The notes beneath the pieces are model-generated. The model did no database searches. It had not been told where the DNA came from and saw nothing but the letters and a program-made list of their open reading frames with translations. A stretch of DNA of 49,549 nt from REEB95 sp963810055 (lineage in GTDB: Bacteria; Pseudomonadota; Alphaproteobacteria; ATCC43930; CGMCC-115725). The stretch's first letter is position 1, and every line of letters starts with the position of its first letter. Positions 1 to 9,636 of this stretch are shown here, piece after piece. The stretch is from contig CAWEME010000002.1 in the NCBI GenBank assembly GCA_963810055.1, positions 1-49,549 of the forward strand, given 5' to 3'. The position numbers and the translations under genes were made by a program.

Positions 1-488
1 GCGGTGGCGCCGCAATCGACCGTGACCGCCACGGATGCGCCGTCGTGTTTCAGCTTGAGCAAGGCCGGCGCGTTGGGGCCGTAACCCTCGCGCTGCCGGT
101 CCGGAATGTAGACGACGACGCGCGCGCCCACCGCTTCGAGAAAGCGCCGCAGCAAAGCCGCCGAGGTGGCCCCGTCGACGTCGTAATCGCCGAAGATGGC
201 GATGGTCTCGCCCTTGACGACGGCCTGCTTCAACCGCTCGACGCCAGCGCCCATGTCCTTCAATTGCAGCGGATCGGGCAGGAAATCGCGCAGCGTCGGC
301 GCCAGAAAGCCCGGCGCCTGTTCCACGCCGATGCCGCGCCGCGCCAGAATCCGCCCGATTATTTCGGGCAGGTCGAGGCGTTGCGCCAGCGCCAAGCCCA
401 AACGGTCGTCGCCGCCGCGCTCGCGCCAGCGCAGGCCGCGCAACGAACGCTCGACGCCGAGAAATCCCTGAGGCGCAGCGCCGTCCAT
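1..488 (-). CDS. recJ: Single-stranded-DNA exonuclease RecJ, N-terminal part (cut by window edge)
   Basis: RecJ is a 5'-3' single-strand DNA exonuclease of recombination and mismatch repair. Translating the reverse strand from the ATG at 488 gives 162 residues without a stop up to the left edge. The DHH-family motif I (IFGDYDVDGATS) is at about residues 98-109, and TVDCGAT, typical of the second metal-binding motif, is at about 156-162. The ATG is 4 nt after the glpX stop, so hom, glpX and recJ look like one transcription unit, an order common in alphaproteobacteria. The C-terminal DHHA1 domain lies outside the window. Confidence 0.92.
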   Translation of the reverse strand, partial: MDGAAPQGFLGVERSLRGLRWRERGGDDRLGLALAQRLDLPEIIGRILARRGIGVEQAPGFLAPTLRDFLPDPLQLKDMGAGVERLKQAVVKGETIAIFGDYDVDGATSAALLRRFLEAVGARVVVYIPDRQREGYGPNAPALLKLKHDGASVAVTVDCGAT

Positions 489-492
489 CGTT

Positions 493-1479
493 TCACTTGA
501 GATAGGTTTTGCGGGCGAAATTGTGGGTCGCCTCGATCAACCGCACCGTGCCGCTCTTGGAGCGCATCACCATCGAATGGGTGACGGCGCCGCCGGCAAA
601 ACGCCGCACGCCCCGGAGCATGGAGCCGTCAGTGACGCCGGTGGCGGCGAACATCACCTCGCCCTTGGCGAGATCGAACAGGGCGTATTTGCGGTTCAGA
701 TCCTTGATGCCCAGTTTTCTTGCACGGTTTTTTTCGTTTTCGTTGCGGAACAGCAGCCGCCCTTGCATGAAGCCGCCGATGCACCGGAGGGCCGCCGCCG
801 CCAGCACGCCCTCGGGCGCGCCGCCCGATCCCGCATACATGTCGACGCCGCTGTCGGGCCGCGCCGTCGCGATCACGCCCGATACGTCGCCGTCGGAGAT
901 CAGCATGATGCGTGCCCCGGCTTCGCGCGTCTTGGCGATCAGCTCGGCGTGACGCTCGCGGTCGAGGATGCACACCACCAGATCGGCGACCTCGGATTTC
1001 TTGGCCTTGGCGAGATTCTTGAGATTCACGGCCGGGTTGGCGTCGAGGTCGACCACGTCGCCGAAGCCCGGGCCGATGGCGATCTTGTCCATGTAGACAT
1101 CGGGCGCGTTGAGGAAGCCGCCCGATTCCGCCATGGCGATGACCGCCAGCGCGTTCTGTCCGCCCTTGGCGGTGATGGTCGTTCCCTCGAGCGGATCGAG
1201 TGCGATGTCGATCTTGGGCCCATGTCCGTTGCCCACCTTCTCGCCGATATAGAGCATCGGCGCCTCGTCGCGCTCACCCTCGCCGATCACCACCGTGCCG
1301 TCGATGGACAGCGTGTTGAGCGCCTGGCGCATGGCGTCGACCGCGGCCTGGTCGGCGGCTTTTTCATCCCCGCGTCCCATGAGACGCGAAGCCGACAACG
1401 CCGCCGCCTCGGTGACGCGCACCGCTTCGAGCGCCAAGTTGCGGTCCATCATATCGGCGATGTTATCGGCCATGTTCAC
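493..1479 (-). CDS. glpX: Class II fructose-1,6-bisphosphatase GlpX
   Basis: Hydrolyses fructose-1,6-bisphosphate to fructose-6-phosphate in gluconeogenesis; the class II family is metal-dependent and cytosolic. The 328-residue product has the family's normal length. GEGERDEAPML at about residues 66-76 and LDPLEGTT at about 94-101 carry the acidic metal and phosphate site, and GSGGAPEGVLAAAAL lies in the C-terminal half. The start MNMADN is used; a second ATG two codons on is also possible. It begins 4 nt after the hom stop and ends 4 nt before recJ. Some alphaproteobacterial GlpX enzymes also act on sedoheptulose-1,7-bisphosphate, but nothing here shows that. Confidence 0.95.
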   Translation of the reverse strand: MNMADNIADMMDRNLALEAVRVTEAAALSASRLMGRGDEKAADQAAVDAMRQALNTLSIDGTVVIGEGERDEAPMLYIGEKVGNGHGPKIDIALDPLEGTTITAKGGQNALAVIAMAESGGFLNAPDVYMDKIAIGPGFGDVVDLDANPAVNLKNLAKAKKSEVADLVVCILDRERHAELIAKTREAGARIMLISDGDVSGVIATARPDSGVDMYAGSGGAPEGVLAAAALRCIGGFMQGRLLFRNENEKNRARKLGIKDLNRKYALFDLAKGEVMFAATGVTDGSMLRGVRRFAGGAVTHSMVMRSKSGTVRLIEATHNFARKTYLK

Positions 1480-1483
1480 CCCT

Positions 1484-2770
1484 TTAGAGCGTCTCGACCC
1501 GGATCATACGCGGCTTCTCGCGTACGGTCCTGAGCTTGGCTATGCGGTTGAGCGCGCGCAGCATGGAATCCTCGACCGTCTCATGCGTGGTGATGACCAC
1601 CGGCACCGCCTCACCCGCCGGACCGCGGCCGCGCTGGATCATCTGCTCCATCGACACCTTTTCGTCGCGCAAGGCGGCGGCGACGTCGGCGATCACGCCC
1701 GGCCGGTCCAGCACCATCAACCGCAAATAATAGGCGCCCCTGTGCCGCGCCATCGGCGCGGTCTTGTGCCGGACCGCCGGATTTTTGAGCCCCGGCCCGG
1801 CGCGGCCCATGGCGATGTCGATCAGGTCGGCGACGACGGCGGAAGCCGTGGGCTCGGCGCCCGCGCCGCGGCCTTCGAGCATGACCCGGCCGACGAAATC
1901 GCCCTCGACCACCACGGCATTGAACACGCCCTCGACATGCGCGATCGGCGTCGAAGCCTGCACCATGCAGGGATGCACGCGCTGTTCCAGGCCGTCCCCG
2001 GTCAGCCGTGCCAGGCCCAGCAGCTTGATGCGATAGCCCAACTCTTGCGCGAATTCGATATCGAGCGCCGAGACATGACGGATGCCCTCGACATGCACGC
2101 CCTTGAAATCCACGGCGCCGCCGAAGGCAACCGCCGCCAGGAGCGCGAGTTTGTGCGCGGTGTCGACGCCGTCGATGTCGAAGCCCGGATCCTTCTCGGC
2201 ATAACCCAGCTTCTGCGCTTCCTTCAGCACATCGCCGAAGTCGCGGCCGCTGTCGCGCATCTGGGTCAGGATATAGTTGCAGGTGCCGTTGAGGATGCCG
2301 TAGACGCGCTTGACGGTGTTGGCGGCCAGGCCCTCGCGCAGCGCCTTGAGGATCGGAATGCCGCCGGCGACCGCCGCCTCGAAGGCCAAGGCGACGCCCT
2401 GCTTCGCCGCCAGAGCGGCCAATTCATTGCCGTGATGCGCCAGCATCGCCTTGTTGGCGGTGACGACGTGCTTGCCGGCGGCTAGCGCGGCTTTGACCAG
2501 GTCGAGCGCCACGCCTTCGGTGCCGCCGATCAGCTCGACCACCACATCGATGCCGGGATCGGCGGCGAGATCGCGAAAATCCCCGTGCCATTTCGGCTTC
2601 GACAGGTCGACGCCGCGGTCGCGCTTGCGATCCTTCTCCAGCACGGCGCAGAGCTCGATCCGGCGCCCGGCGCGGCCGGCGATGAGATCGCCGTTGCGCG
2701 CAAGCAACTGGGCGACGCCGGTGCCGACGGTGCCGAGCCCGGCGATGGCGATTTTCAGAGGCGGTTTCAC
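1484..2770 (-). CDS. hom: Homoserine dehydrogenase
   Basis: NAD(P)-dependent reduction of aspartate semialdehyde to homoserine, the branch step to threonine, methionine and isoleucine. The 428-residue product has an N-terminal Rossmann fold (IAGLGTVGTGV near residues 8-18), the catalytic domain (AGKHVVTANKAMLAHHG; AAVAGGIPILKALREGL) and a C-terminal ACT regulatory domain (LMVLDRPGVIADVAAALRD), as in threonine-sensitive enzymes. The open frame runs about 97 codons further upstream. I place the start at the GTG at 2770 because AAGGAG lies 6 nt before it and the Rossmann strand begins immediately (VKPPLKIAIAGLG). The upstream extension has no family similarity. Confidence 0.93.
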   Translation of the reverse strand: MKPPLKIAIAGLGTVGTGVAQLLARNGDLIAGRAGRRIELCAVLEKDRKRDRGVDLSKPKWHGDFRDLAADPGIDVVVELIGGTEGVALDLVKAALAAGKHVVTANKAMLAHHGNELAALAAKQGVALAFEAAVAGGIPILKALREGLAANTVKRVYGILNGTCNYILTQMRDSGRDFGDVLKEAQKLGYAEKDPGFDIDGVDTAHKLALLAAVAFGGAVDFKGVHVEGIRHVSALDIEFAQELGYRIKLLGLARLTGDGLEQRVHPCMVQASTPIAHVEGVFNAVVVEGDFVGRVMLEGRGAGAEPTASAVVADLIDIAMGRAGPGLKNPAVRHKTAPMARHRGAYYLRLMVLDRPGVIADVAAALRDEKVSMEQMIQRGRGPAGEAVPVVITTHETVEDSMLRALNRIAKLRTVREKPRMIRVETL

Positions 2771-2867
2771 GCGGATCTCCTTGGGGAGCCGTTTGTACCC
2801 CTGGAATCCGTGACTGGCGACAGTTTTTGGCAAGGGCCCCGAGTTGGGATAATCACCCGTCCGGCGA

Positions 2868-4026
2868 TCAATACTCCATGAACACTTCGGCGCGCGGCAA
2901 CTCGCTGCCGCCGTGCGTCGGGGCGGCCTCGACCGAAATCGCGTTAGCGGGCACCCCCAGCGCCGCCAAAGCCTGGGCCACGGCGTTGGCGCGATCGAGC
3001 GCCAGATCGAGGCTCGCCACCTGCTGCTGCACGGGATCACCGCTAGTGCTCCGTTCAGCATGGCCGATCACGCGAATGCGTCCGCCCGCTTGCTTGTAGA
3101 GGCCGGCGATATCGCTCAGCGGACCGGTATGCGCGGGAGGAAGCGCGGCCGAGCCGGTGGCGAAGGTGATGTCGCCGACCGAAACCGACATGGCCTTTCC
3201 GGAGCCGTTCGGCGTGCGCAGGGCGAGCGTCAACTGCGCCGGCCGCTCCGCGGGAGGAGTTTGGATTTGCCCTTGCGCGGCGGGGGGCGGAGTGAGTTGG
3301 ACCGGGTTCGCCGCCGCGCTCTTCACCGGCGCCGGCGAAGGCGCGGGCGGCTGGGGAATATTGGCCGGCGCCGGCGGCGGCGGCGGTGCCTCGCCCTGCG
3401 GCACGGAGCGCACTCCGGGAGATTGCAGCGAGGATTCCGCGGGCGACTGCTCACTGCCAATCTGGCGGCTCTGCGCTGCGGGCGCCGCCGGAGCCGGAGG
3501 CGGCAAGGCGGCGGTTTTCTGGACCGGCACGGTAGGCGCCGCCGATGGAGACCGCTGGTCGGCGGCGACGGGCGGAACCATGGCGGATTGCTGGGCCGGC
3601 GCAGGCGCCGCCTCCGCTTGAGTTCCCGGTTGCGGTGCCGCGGCCGATGATGCGGTGCCGGGGCCGGCCGCCTGTCCGGCCTCGAGCTGGTCGGCGCTGT
3701 ATTTGGCGTTGTTGCGGTCGGCGATCAGGCTTTCCTGAAGCTTGTCGCGATCGATGCCGCTGAGCGCGCGGTCGGGCTCATCGGGTACGGTGGCAAGATT
3801 GGGATAAGCCTTATCGCCGCCGGCTGCGAGATTTTTCTGGTTGCGGCCTTCCTGGTCCTTGGCGTCGCCGCTGGAATTGCCCGAGATGTCGCGGTACCAG
3901 GCCACCGGGTTGACCGCATCGGGCACATGCGAGCAAGCGGCAAGCCCCAGCGGCAGCCCGATTACGGCAAAGCCCGCCGCGGATGCGGCAAAAGCCGGAG
4001 ATAGCCGCCCGTCCCGGCGCCTTCAC
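2868..4026 (-). CDS. OmpA-like lipoprotein with proline/alanine-rich linker (frameshift in signal peptide)
   Basis: Predicted outer-membrane lipoprotein that holds peptidoglycan. The mature part has about 250 residues of Pro/Ala/Gln-rich linker, then an OmpA-like domain (ITFATGSAALPPAHTG, RIRVIGHAERS, ALDRANAVAQALAALG). The uninterrupted frame begins only at a GTG at 3926, inside the protein. Just upstream in the same frame is a perfect lipobox (GLPLGLAAC), but a stop precedes it before any start codon. Removing one base from the TTTT run (plus-strand AAAA at about 3990-3993) joins it to VKAPGRAAISGF and gives a full signal peptide starting at GTG 4026, or ATG 4050. The restored protein has about 385 residues. 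The exact start is uncertain. Confidence 0.75.
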
Positions 4027-4205
4027 ATGAATGTCTTCGACCAGTCGCATAACCTATAAATACCACATAATGGCCGCGCCATCCCGGTGAATTGCTCGCC
4101 GAAAAGGATACTGCGCGCGGCTTCCCGCTGCTGTATTAAAGCGCCAACCGCCCGCCGCGCAATGCTTTCCGCGTACCGGGTACAAGAGTATAGCCCCTGA
4201 CGACC

Positions 4206-6006
4206 ATGACCGATTCCGGCCCGCCCGAAATGAAGCTTCCCGATCCCGCTGTCTGGGCCAAATCCATGGCCGAAATCGCGGAGAAGAGTCAGCGCCTGGT
4301 ATCGGAATTCCTCGCCCGCCAGGCGGAAGGAGCCGGTGTCAGGCATGGCCGATCCGCTCAATATCGGCGCCGCCTTTCTCGAGATGACGCAGCGGCTGAT
4401 GAGCGATCCCGGGCGCATGGTCGAGGCGCATCTCTCGCTGTGGCAGGATTACATGCGGCTGTGGCAGAGCACGGCTGAGCGCTTCGTCGGCGGCAATCCC
4501 GCGCCGGTGGCCGAGCCCGAATCCGGCGATTACCGCTTCAAGGATCCGGCGTGGCAGGAAAGCACGCTGTTCGATTACATCAAGCAGAGCTATTTGCTGA
4601 CCGCGCGCTGGCTGCAAACCACCATCAAGGCGACCGACGGGCTCGACGAAAAGGCCGCGCGCAAGGTGGATTTCTACACGCGCCAATTCGTCGATGCCAT
4701 GGCGCCGACCAATTTCGTCGCCACCAATCCCGAGGTGCTGCGCACCACCATCGAGAGCGGCGGCGAAAACCTGGTCAAGGGTCTGCAGAACATGCTGGAC
4801 GATCTCGAGCGCGGCAAGGGCCGCCTCATGATCAAGATGACCGACATGGAGTCCTTCAAGGTGGGCAAGAACCTGGCGGTGACGCCGGGCAAGGTCGTGT
4901 TCCGCAACGACCTGATCGAATTGATCCAATACGATCCCGTCACGGCCCAGGTCAAACGCGCGCCGCTGCTGATTATGCCGCCCTGGATCAACAAGTTTTA
5001 CATTCTCGATCTGCGCCCCAAGAATTCCTTCGTCAAATGGGCGACCGAGCAGGGCCACACCGTCTTCGTCATCTCCTGGGTCAATCCCGACGGCAAGCTC
5101 GCGGACAAGACCTTCGACGATTATCTGCTCGAGGGTCCGCTGGCCGCGCTCGACGCCATCGAGCAGGCGACCGGCGAAAGGGAGGTCAATCTGATCGGGT
5201 ATTGCCTCGGCGGCACGCTGCTGGCGGCGACGCTCGCCTATATGGCGGCGAAAGGCGACAGCCGCGCCAAGAGCGCGACCTTCTTCGCCTCGATGGTCGA
5301 TTTCAAGGAAGCGGGCGAATTGTCCGTGTTCATCGACGAGGAACAGCTGGCCTCGCTCGAAGAGCGCATGAAGAAGCACGGATTTCTCGAAGGCGCCGAC
5401 ATGGCGACCACCTTCAACATGCTGCGCGCCAACGACCTGATCTGGTCCTTCGTCGTGAACAATTATCTCCTCGGCAAGGAGCCCTTCCCCTTCGATCTGT
5501 TGTATTGGAACAGCGATTCAACGCGCATGCCGGCGGCGATGCACAGCTTTTATCTGCGCACCATGTACGTGGAGAACAAGCTGTCGCAGCCGGGCGGAAT
5601 CACCCTGGCCGGCGTGAAGATCGATCTGCGCCAGGTGAAGACGCCGTGCTTCATCCTGTCGACCAAGGAAGACCATATCGCGCCGTGGAAATCGACCTAT
5701 GCCGCGACCCAGCTTTATTCCGGCCCGGTCAAATTCGTGCTGGCCGCCTCGGGCCACATCGCCGGCGTCGTCAATCCGCCGGGCAAATCCAAATACGGCC
5801 ATTGGCGCAACGACGATCTGCCGCCCAGCCCGGATGATTGGCTCAAGGGCGCCCAATCCCATGACGGCTCGTGGTGGCCCGACTGGAACGAATGGGTGTC
5901 GCAATGTTCTGGCGGCGACGTCGCCGCGCGCAAACCGGGAGACGGAAAACTGAAACCCCTGGACGACGCGCCCGGCACTTATGTGATGGTGCGCTCGGGC
6001 GCTTAG
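4206..6006 (+). CDS. phaC: Class I poly(3-hydroxyalkanoate) synthase PhaC (one frameshift near the N-terminus)
   Basis: Polymerises (R)-3-hydroxyacyl-CoA into storage polyester at the granule surface. The nucleophile cysteine sits in the modified lipase box GYCLGGT. The likely catalytic Asp is in TKEDHIAPW and the His in ASGHIAGVVNPPGKS. The intact frame starts at 4336, but the first ~40 residues of the family (MTDSGPPEMKLPDPAVW, EIAEKSQRLVSEFLARQ) are encoded in another frame from ATG 4206. Removing one base near 4330-4336 joins them to SGMADPLNIGAAFLEMTQ, giving about 599 residues, normal for class I. The gene is divergent from the OmpA-like gene, and its stop abuts the convergent argC stop. 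No phasin or phaR gene is next to it. Confidence 0.93.
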
Positions 6007-6984
6007 TTACGGAAACAGCTTTTCCTGCGCCAGCCCCGCGGTTTCGGGCAAGCCCAGCATGAGGTTGAGGTTTTGCACCGCGGCGCCCGATGCGCCCTTG
6101 CCGAGATTGTCGAGCAGGGCCACCAGCCGCGCCTGCCGCGACGATTCCGAGCCGAAGACGTAGAGCTTCATGCGGTTGGTGCCGTTGAGCCCTTCCGGCT
6201 CGAGCGTCTGGAGCGAGGACGATTCCTCGAGCGACGCAACTTCGACGAAGCGTTCGCCCACATAGGAGCGCGCCAGCGCCGCGTGCAAATCCTTGAGATT
6301 CGGCGCAGACGGCAGCGCGTCGAGCTGCAGCGGCACCTCGACGATCATGCCCTGCGCGTAGCGGCCGACGGCGGGCGCGAAGACGGGAGGATGCACAAGT
6401 CCGGCATGCATTTGCATCTCGGGCACATGCTTGTGCGCGAGGTTGAGCGCGTAGATGCGATAAGGCGCGGTGGTGTAGTTGGGCGACGCTTTGTCCTCGA
6501 ATTCCGCGATCATGCTCCTGCCGCCGCCGCTATAGCCGGAGACGGCGTTGACCGAAACCGGCCAGTTCTTCGGCACCAGCCCCGCCTCCACCAACGGCCG
6601 CACCAGGCCGATGAATCCGGTCGGATAGCAGCCGGGATTGGCGACGCGCCGGGAATTCGCGACGGCGGCGCGCTGCTCCTTGGACATCTCGGGAAAGCCG
6701 TAGGTCCAGCCGCGCTCGGTGCGATGGGCGGTCGAGGCGTCGATGACGCGGACATCGTTGCGCTCGATGAGCCGCACCGCTTCGCGCGCGGCATCGTCGG
6801 GCAGGCACAGAATCACCAGATCGGCGCCGTTCAGCAGATCGCGGCGCAGGCCCGCATCCTTGCGCCGGGCGGGATCGATGGAGACGAGTTCGAGGTCCCG
6901 GCGCGGCTTGAGCCACCGGTGAATCTGGAGACCGGTGGTGCCGGCCTCGCCGTCGATGAAAACCTTGGGTGCCATCGTGGCCAT
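6007..6984 (-). CDS. argC: N-acetyl-gamma-glutamyl-phosphate reductase, short (type 2) form
   Basis: NADPH-dependent reduction of N-acetylglutamyl phosphate, third step of arginine synthesis. The 325-residue product belongs to the short ArgC type: it opens with VFIDGEAGTTGLQI, the form seen in alphaproteobacteria, rather than the longer E. coli type. The catalytic cysteine is in VANPGCYPTGFIG. The start at 6984 (MATMAPK) is chosen because GGAGAGGA lies about 7 nt upstream; the open frame extends 24 codons further but runs through the rpsI terminator region. It lies downstream of rplM-rpsI, an arrangement seen in several alphaproteobacteria. The stop directly abuts the phaC stop on the other strand. 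Confidence 0.94.
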   Translation of the reverse strand: MATMAPKVFIDGEAGTTGLQIHRWLKPRRDLELVSIDPARRKDAGLRRDLLNGADLVILCLPDDAAREAVRLIERNDVRVIDASTAHRTERGWTYGFPEMSKEQRAAVANSRRVANPGCYPTGFIGLVRPLVEAGLVPKNWPVSVNAVSGYSGGGRSMIAEFEDKASPNYTTAPYRIYALNLAHKHVPEMQMHAGLVHPPVFAPAVGRYAQGMIVEVPLQLDALPSAPNLKDLHAALARSYVGERFVEVASLEESSSLQTLEPEGLNGTNRMKLYVFGSESSRQARLVALLDNLGKGASGAAVQNLNLMLGLPETAGLAQEKLFP

Positions 6985-7017
6985 CTCGAAATCCTCTCCA
7001 AGATAATAACAGAAGCC

Positions 7018-7048
7018 AAAAACAAAAGGGGCATCCGACGGATGCCCC
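7018..7048 (-). terminator. Rho-independent terminator after rpsI
   Basis: On the reverse strand, a perfect 9-bp stem (GGGGCATCC / GGATGCCCC) with a 3-nt loop is followed directly by TTTTGTTTTT. It lies about 28 nt after the rpsI stop and before argC, so it should end most rplM-rpsI transcripts and leave argC with readthrough or its own start. Confidence 0.85.
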
Positions 7049-7075
7049 CTTTGCACGCAAAATCGGGTTCCGCGG

Positions 7076-7624
7076 TTACCGTTTCGAGAATTGGAAGCTG
7101 CGTCGCGCCTTGGCGCGGCCGTATTTCTTGCGCTCGACCACGCGGCTGTCGCGGGTGAGGAAGCCGCCGGCCTTGAGCGCCGGGCGCAGCCCCGGCTCGT
7201 AATATGTCAACGCCTTGCTGATGCCGTGGCGCACCGCGCCGGCCTGGCCCGAAAGGCCGCCGCCGATGACGGTGCAGATGACGTCGAATTGTCCTACCCG
7301 CTGGGTCACAACGAAGGGCTGGTTCAACAGCATGCGCAGCACCGGCCGCGCGAAATAGACCGGGCTGTCCTTGCCGTTGACGTTGATGGCGCCCTTGCCC
7401 GGCTTGATCCAGACCCGCGCCACCGCGTTCTTGCGCTTGCCGGTGGCGTAAGCCCGGCCTTGCGCGTCGAGCTTGGGCTTGGCTTCCTCGCCCGGCGCCG
7501 GAGCCGCTGCGGGCGCGCCGGCCGGCGGCTTGACGCGCACCACCTGGGTCGCGGCCATTGCCTCGCGCAATCCGCCCAGACCCGGCTGATTGGCGGGCGG
7601 GTTGGGCTGGTTCGGTTCGGCCAT
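7076..7624 (-). CDS. rpsI: Small ribosomal subunit protein uS9
   Basis: Ribosomal protein S9, whose basic C-terminal tail reaches towards the P-site tRNA. The canonical domain begins near residue 60 (YATGKRKNAVARVWIKPG) and runs to the conserved end KKYGRAKARRSFQFSKR. In front is a Pro/Ala-rich extension of about 55 residues (APAAAPAPGEEAKPK). Alphaproteobacterial S9 is often extended, and at 182 residues this copy is on the long side. It starts 2 nt after the rplM stop, the usual L13-S9 operon, and is followed by a strong terminator. Confidence 0.97.
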   Translation of the reverse strand: MAEPNQPNPPANQPGLGGLREAMAATQVVRVKPPAGAPAAAPAPGEEAKPKLDAQGRAYATGKRKNAVARVWIKPGKGAINVNGKDSPVYFARPVLRMLLNQPFVVTQRVGQFDVICTVIGGGLSGQAGAVRHGISKALTYYEPGLRPALKAGGFLTRDSRVVERKKYGRAKARRSFQFSKR

Positions 7625-7626
7625 AT

Positions 7627-8085
7627 CTACCTCTTGTTCTTCCGGTTCATCGCGCCGACATCGAGCGGTTGCGGCTGTTGCGCCTCATGCGGGTGGCTCG
7701 GGCCCTTATAGGCGAAGAGATGGCTCATCATCTGCCGGCCGAGCGGCCCGCGCGGCATCATGCGCTCCACCGCCTTCTCGATCACGCGCTCGGGATGCGC
7801 GCCGGCCAGGATCGTGCCCTTGCTGATTTCCTTCAAGCCGCCGGGATAGCCGGTGTAGTGGCGGTTGAGGCTTTGCTTCGCCTTGTTGCCGGTGAGCGCC
7901 ACCTTCTCGGCGTTGACGACGATGACGTTGTCGCCGCAATCCATGTGCGGGGTGTAGCTCGGCTTGTGCTTGCCCCTGAGCCGCATGGCGATGATGCTAG
8001 CGAGCCGGCCGAGCACCAGCCCGTTGGCGTCGATCAGCAGCCACTTTTTGTTCAGATCTTTGGGCGTAAGCGAAACGGTTTGCAT
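7627..8085 (-). CDS. rplM: Large ribosomal subunit protein uL13
   Basis: Ribosomal protein L13, an early assembly protein of the 50S subunit. The 152-residue product shows the family blocks WLLIDANGLVLGRLASIIAM, GDNVIVVNAEKVALTGNK, YTGYPGGLKEISKG and AVERMMPRGPLGRQMMSHL. It is the first gene of the L13-S9 operon. A plausible promoter lies about 45-75 nt upstream. The short C-terminal tail past PHEAQQPQPLDV is typical of alphaproteobacterial copies. Confidence 0.97.
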   Translation of the reverse strand: MQTVSLTPKDLNKKWLLIDANGLVLGRLASIIAMRLRGKHKPSYTPHMDCGDNVIVVNAEKVALTGNKAKQSLNRHYTGYPGGLKEISKGTILAGAHPERVIEKAVERMMPRGPLGRQMMSHLFAYKGPSHPHEAQQPQPLDVGAMNRKNKR

Positions 8086-8130
8086 GAGGTGTCTACAGGA
8101 TTGCGGGCGGGATGCGGGCGAAGGTCGCGC

Positions 8131-8159
8131 ACCCTAATGGCCAAGCCCTGCTGCGTCAA
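8131..8159 (-). promoter_or_regulatory. Candidate sigma-70 promoter for rplM-rpsI
   Basis: On the reverse strand, TTGACG (8159-8154) is followed after 17 nt by TAGGGT (8136-8131), about 45 nt before the rplM start. The -35 matches 5 of 6 consensus bases; the -10 is weak, which is common in alphaproteobacteria. Assigned by eye only. Confidence 0.4.
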
Positions 8160-8186
8160 GCGCTTACGGTGAGGTATCCAAATACC

Positions 8187-8639
8187 CTAATCGCCGCCAT
8201 TATCCCCGTCCTTGGTCCCGTCGGGCTTGGGCGGCAGTGAATAGGTGGCGGTGACATGGGCGACCATCTCGGTATCGCCTTCGGAGTAAAGCTCGACCTC
8301 GCCCACCGCCAGGCGCTTGCCTAATTTGAGCAGCCGCGCCTCGGCGATCAACGGCGCCGGCGGCGGCTTGCGCAGGAAATTGATGTTGAGATTGGTGGTG
8401 ACCGCGAGTTCCTCCGGACCGACCGCCGCCAGCACCGCGCCGTACAGGGCGAGATCGGCCAGCCCCATCATCATCGGCCCGCTGATGGTGCCGCCGGGGC
8501 GTTGGAAATCGGCGCGATAGGGCAGCCGGAAAACGGCGCGCTCGCGCGACAACTCCACCGTCTCGATCCCAAAAGCCGCGGCGAAGGGCGCGCCCGCGCG
8601 CAAGATCGCCTCGAATTCGGCGGCCGTGATGCGCGACAT
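8187..8639 (-). CDS. PaaI-family hotdog-fold thioesterase
   Basis: Probable acyl-CoA thioesterase. The 150-residue product has the hotdog pattern of the PaaI/YdiI group: ERAVFRLPYRADFQRPGGTISG followed by PMMMGLADLALYGAVLAAVG, the central helix with its conserved Asp, then TTNLNINFLRKPPPAPLIAEA. The C-terminus is acidic and disordered (PDGTKDGDNGGD). It starts 3 nt after the stop of the HpnL-like gene, so it is the last gene of a three-gene operon with the double di-iron protein. The substrate is unknown. A link to lipid or hopanoid metabolism is suggested only by context. Confidence 0.8.
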   Translation of the reverse strand: MSRITAAEFEAILRAGAPFAAAFGIETVELSRERAVFRLPYRADFQRPGGTISGPMMMGLADLALYGAVLAAVGPEELAVTTNLNINFLRKPPPAPLIAEARLLKLGKRLAVGEVELYSEGDTEMVAHVTATYSLPPKPDGTKDGDNGGD

Positions 8640-8642
8640 CTT

Positions 8643-9636
8643 CTATTCGGCGGCCGAGGCCGGACGCGCGCGGCGCTTCCACAGCCGCCCGCTTTCCAAC
8701 CCCTGCCAGAGGAGCAGCATCGGCACGCCGATGATGATGTCGCGCGCGCGCTTCAACAGCGAGAGCGCGAGCATGGTTTCGGGCGGCAGGCCGAAGAGCG
8801 AGCCGAGCATGACATAGACCCCTTCCTGCACGCCCAGCGCGTTGGGCACGAAGAAGGCGGCGCTACGCGCTGCATAGAGCAGGCTTTCGATGGTCAGCAC
8901 CGCCGCCAGGCTCATCAGGCACGCCCATGAGCGAAAGCGCGATCCAGGCCTCGATGCCGTTGGCGATCCAGCCGGCGAGATGAAACGCGAAACCCTGCGC
9001 CAGGCCCGGCGGGTGGCGATAGCAGGCGTGAATCGCGTCTTGAACGGGCCGCATGCGCGCGGTTGCCGAGGGCAGCGATTGACGGGCGATGCGCCGGGCG
9101 AAGCCTTCGAACAGGTCGAGCGCGCGGCGTTGCGCCACGATGAAGGCGATGGCGGCGGCCAACGTCACCACGATCGCGGCGGCGACGCCGTAGGCGAGTT
9201 CGGTGCCGGGCCGCGCATAGAGCAGCAATCCCAATCCCAGCCCAGTGTATCCCAGCTGCGCCAGCATCTCGACGGTGATATCGACGACGGTGGTGGCGAT
9301 GGCGACAGGACCGGCGAGGCCGAGCAACGTCGCCGCCCGCGCGCCCATGACAAAACCGCCGATCTGCGAGAGCGGCAGCACATCCGAGCCAGCATCGCGG
9401 ATGGCGCGGCTGACGACGAAGATCCAGGGTTTGGCCGCGCCATGCTTCGGCACGATCACCCACCAGGACAATCCCAGCAAACCGAAGAGAACGAGGTGAT
9501 AGAGGCAGACGATGGCGAAGCCGCCCCAGCCGATCGCCAGCAGCGCGTCGGCCACCGCGCCGAAACCGTAATAACCCACGACGCAGGTGCCGAGGATGAT
9601 TCCGGCGATCGCGGCGAGGATCGCGGCCAGTTTCAT
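8643..9636 (-). CDS. HpnL-like flippase-domain membrane protein (one frameshift)
   Basis: Polytopic inner-membrane protein of the lysylphosphatidylglycerol-synthase TM/UPF0104 group, most like the hopanoid-associated HpnL. Hydrophobic spans include AAILAAIAGIILGTCVVGYY, FAIVCLYHLVLFGLLGLSWW and VAAAIVVTLAAAIAFIVA. Family-type blocks are DVLPLSQIGGFVMGARAA near the middle and FFVPNALGVQEGVYV near the end. The gene is split: the N-terminal frame ends soon after WIALSLMGVP and the C-terminal frame starts MSLAAVLTIESLLYAARSAA. Removing one base at about 8914-8921 joins them into about 330 residues. Its ATG overlaps the upstream di-iron gene's stop by 4 nt (ATGA). The transported lipid is not shown; no other hpn or shc gene is in the window. 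Confidence 0.75.

Noticed and set aside
45..500. Long plus-strand open frames over recJ, glpX and hom, and similar antisense frames across the window
   Set aside because: They are mirror frames of GC-rich coding sequence: Arg/Ala/Gly/His-rich, no domains, no ribosome sites, and fully opposite recognisable genes.
2771..3061. 97-codon N-terminal extension of homoserine dehydrogenase
   Set aside because: It overlaps the end of the OmpA-like gene, shows no family similarity, and a good ribosome site precedes GTG 2770.
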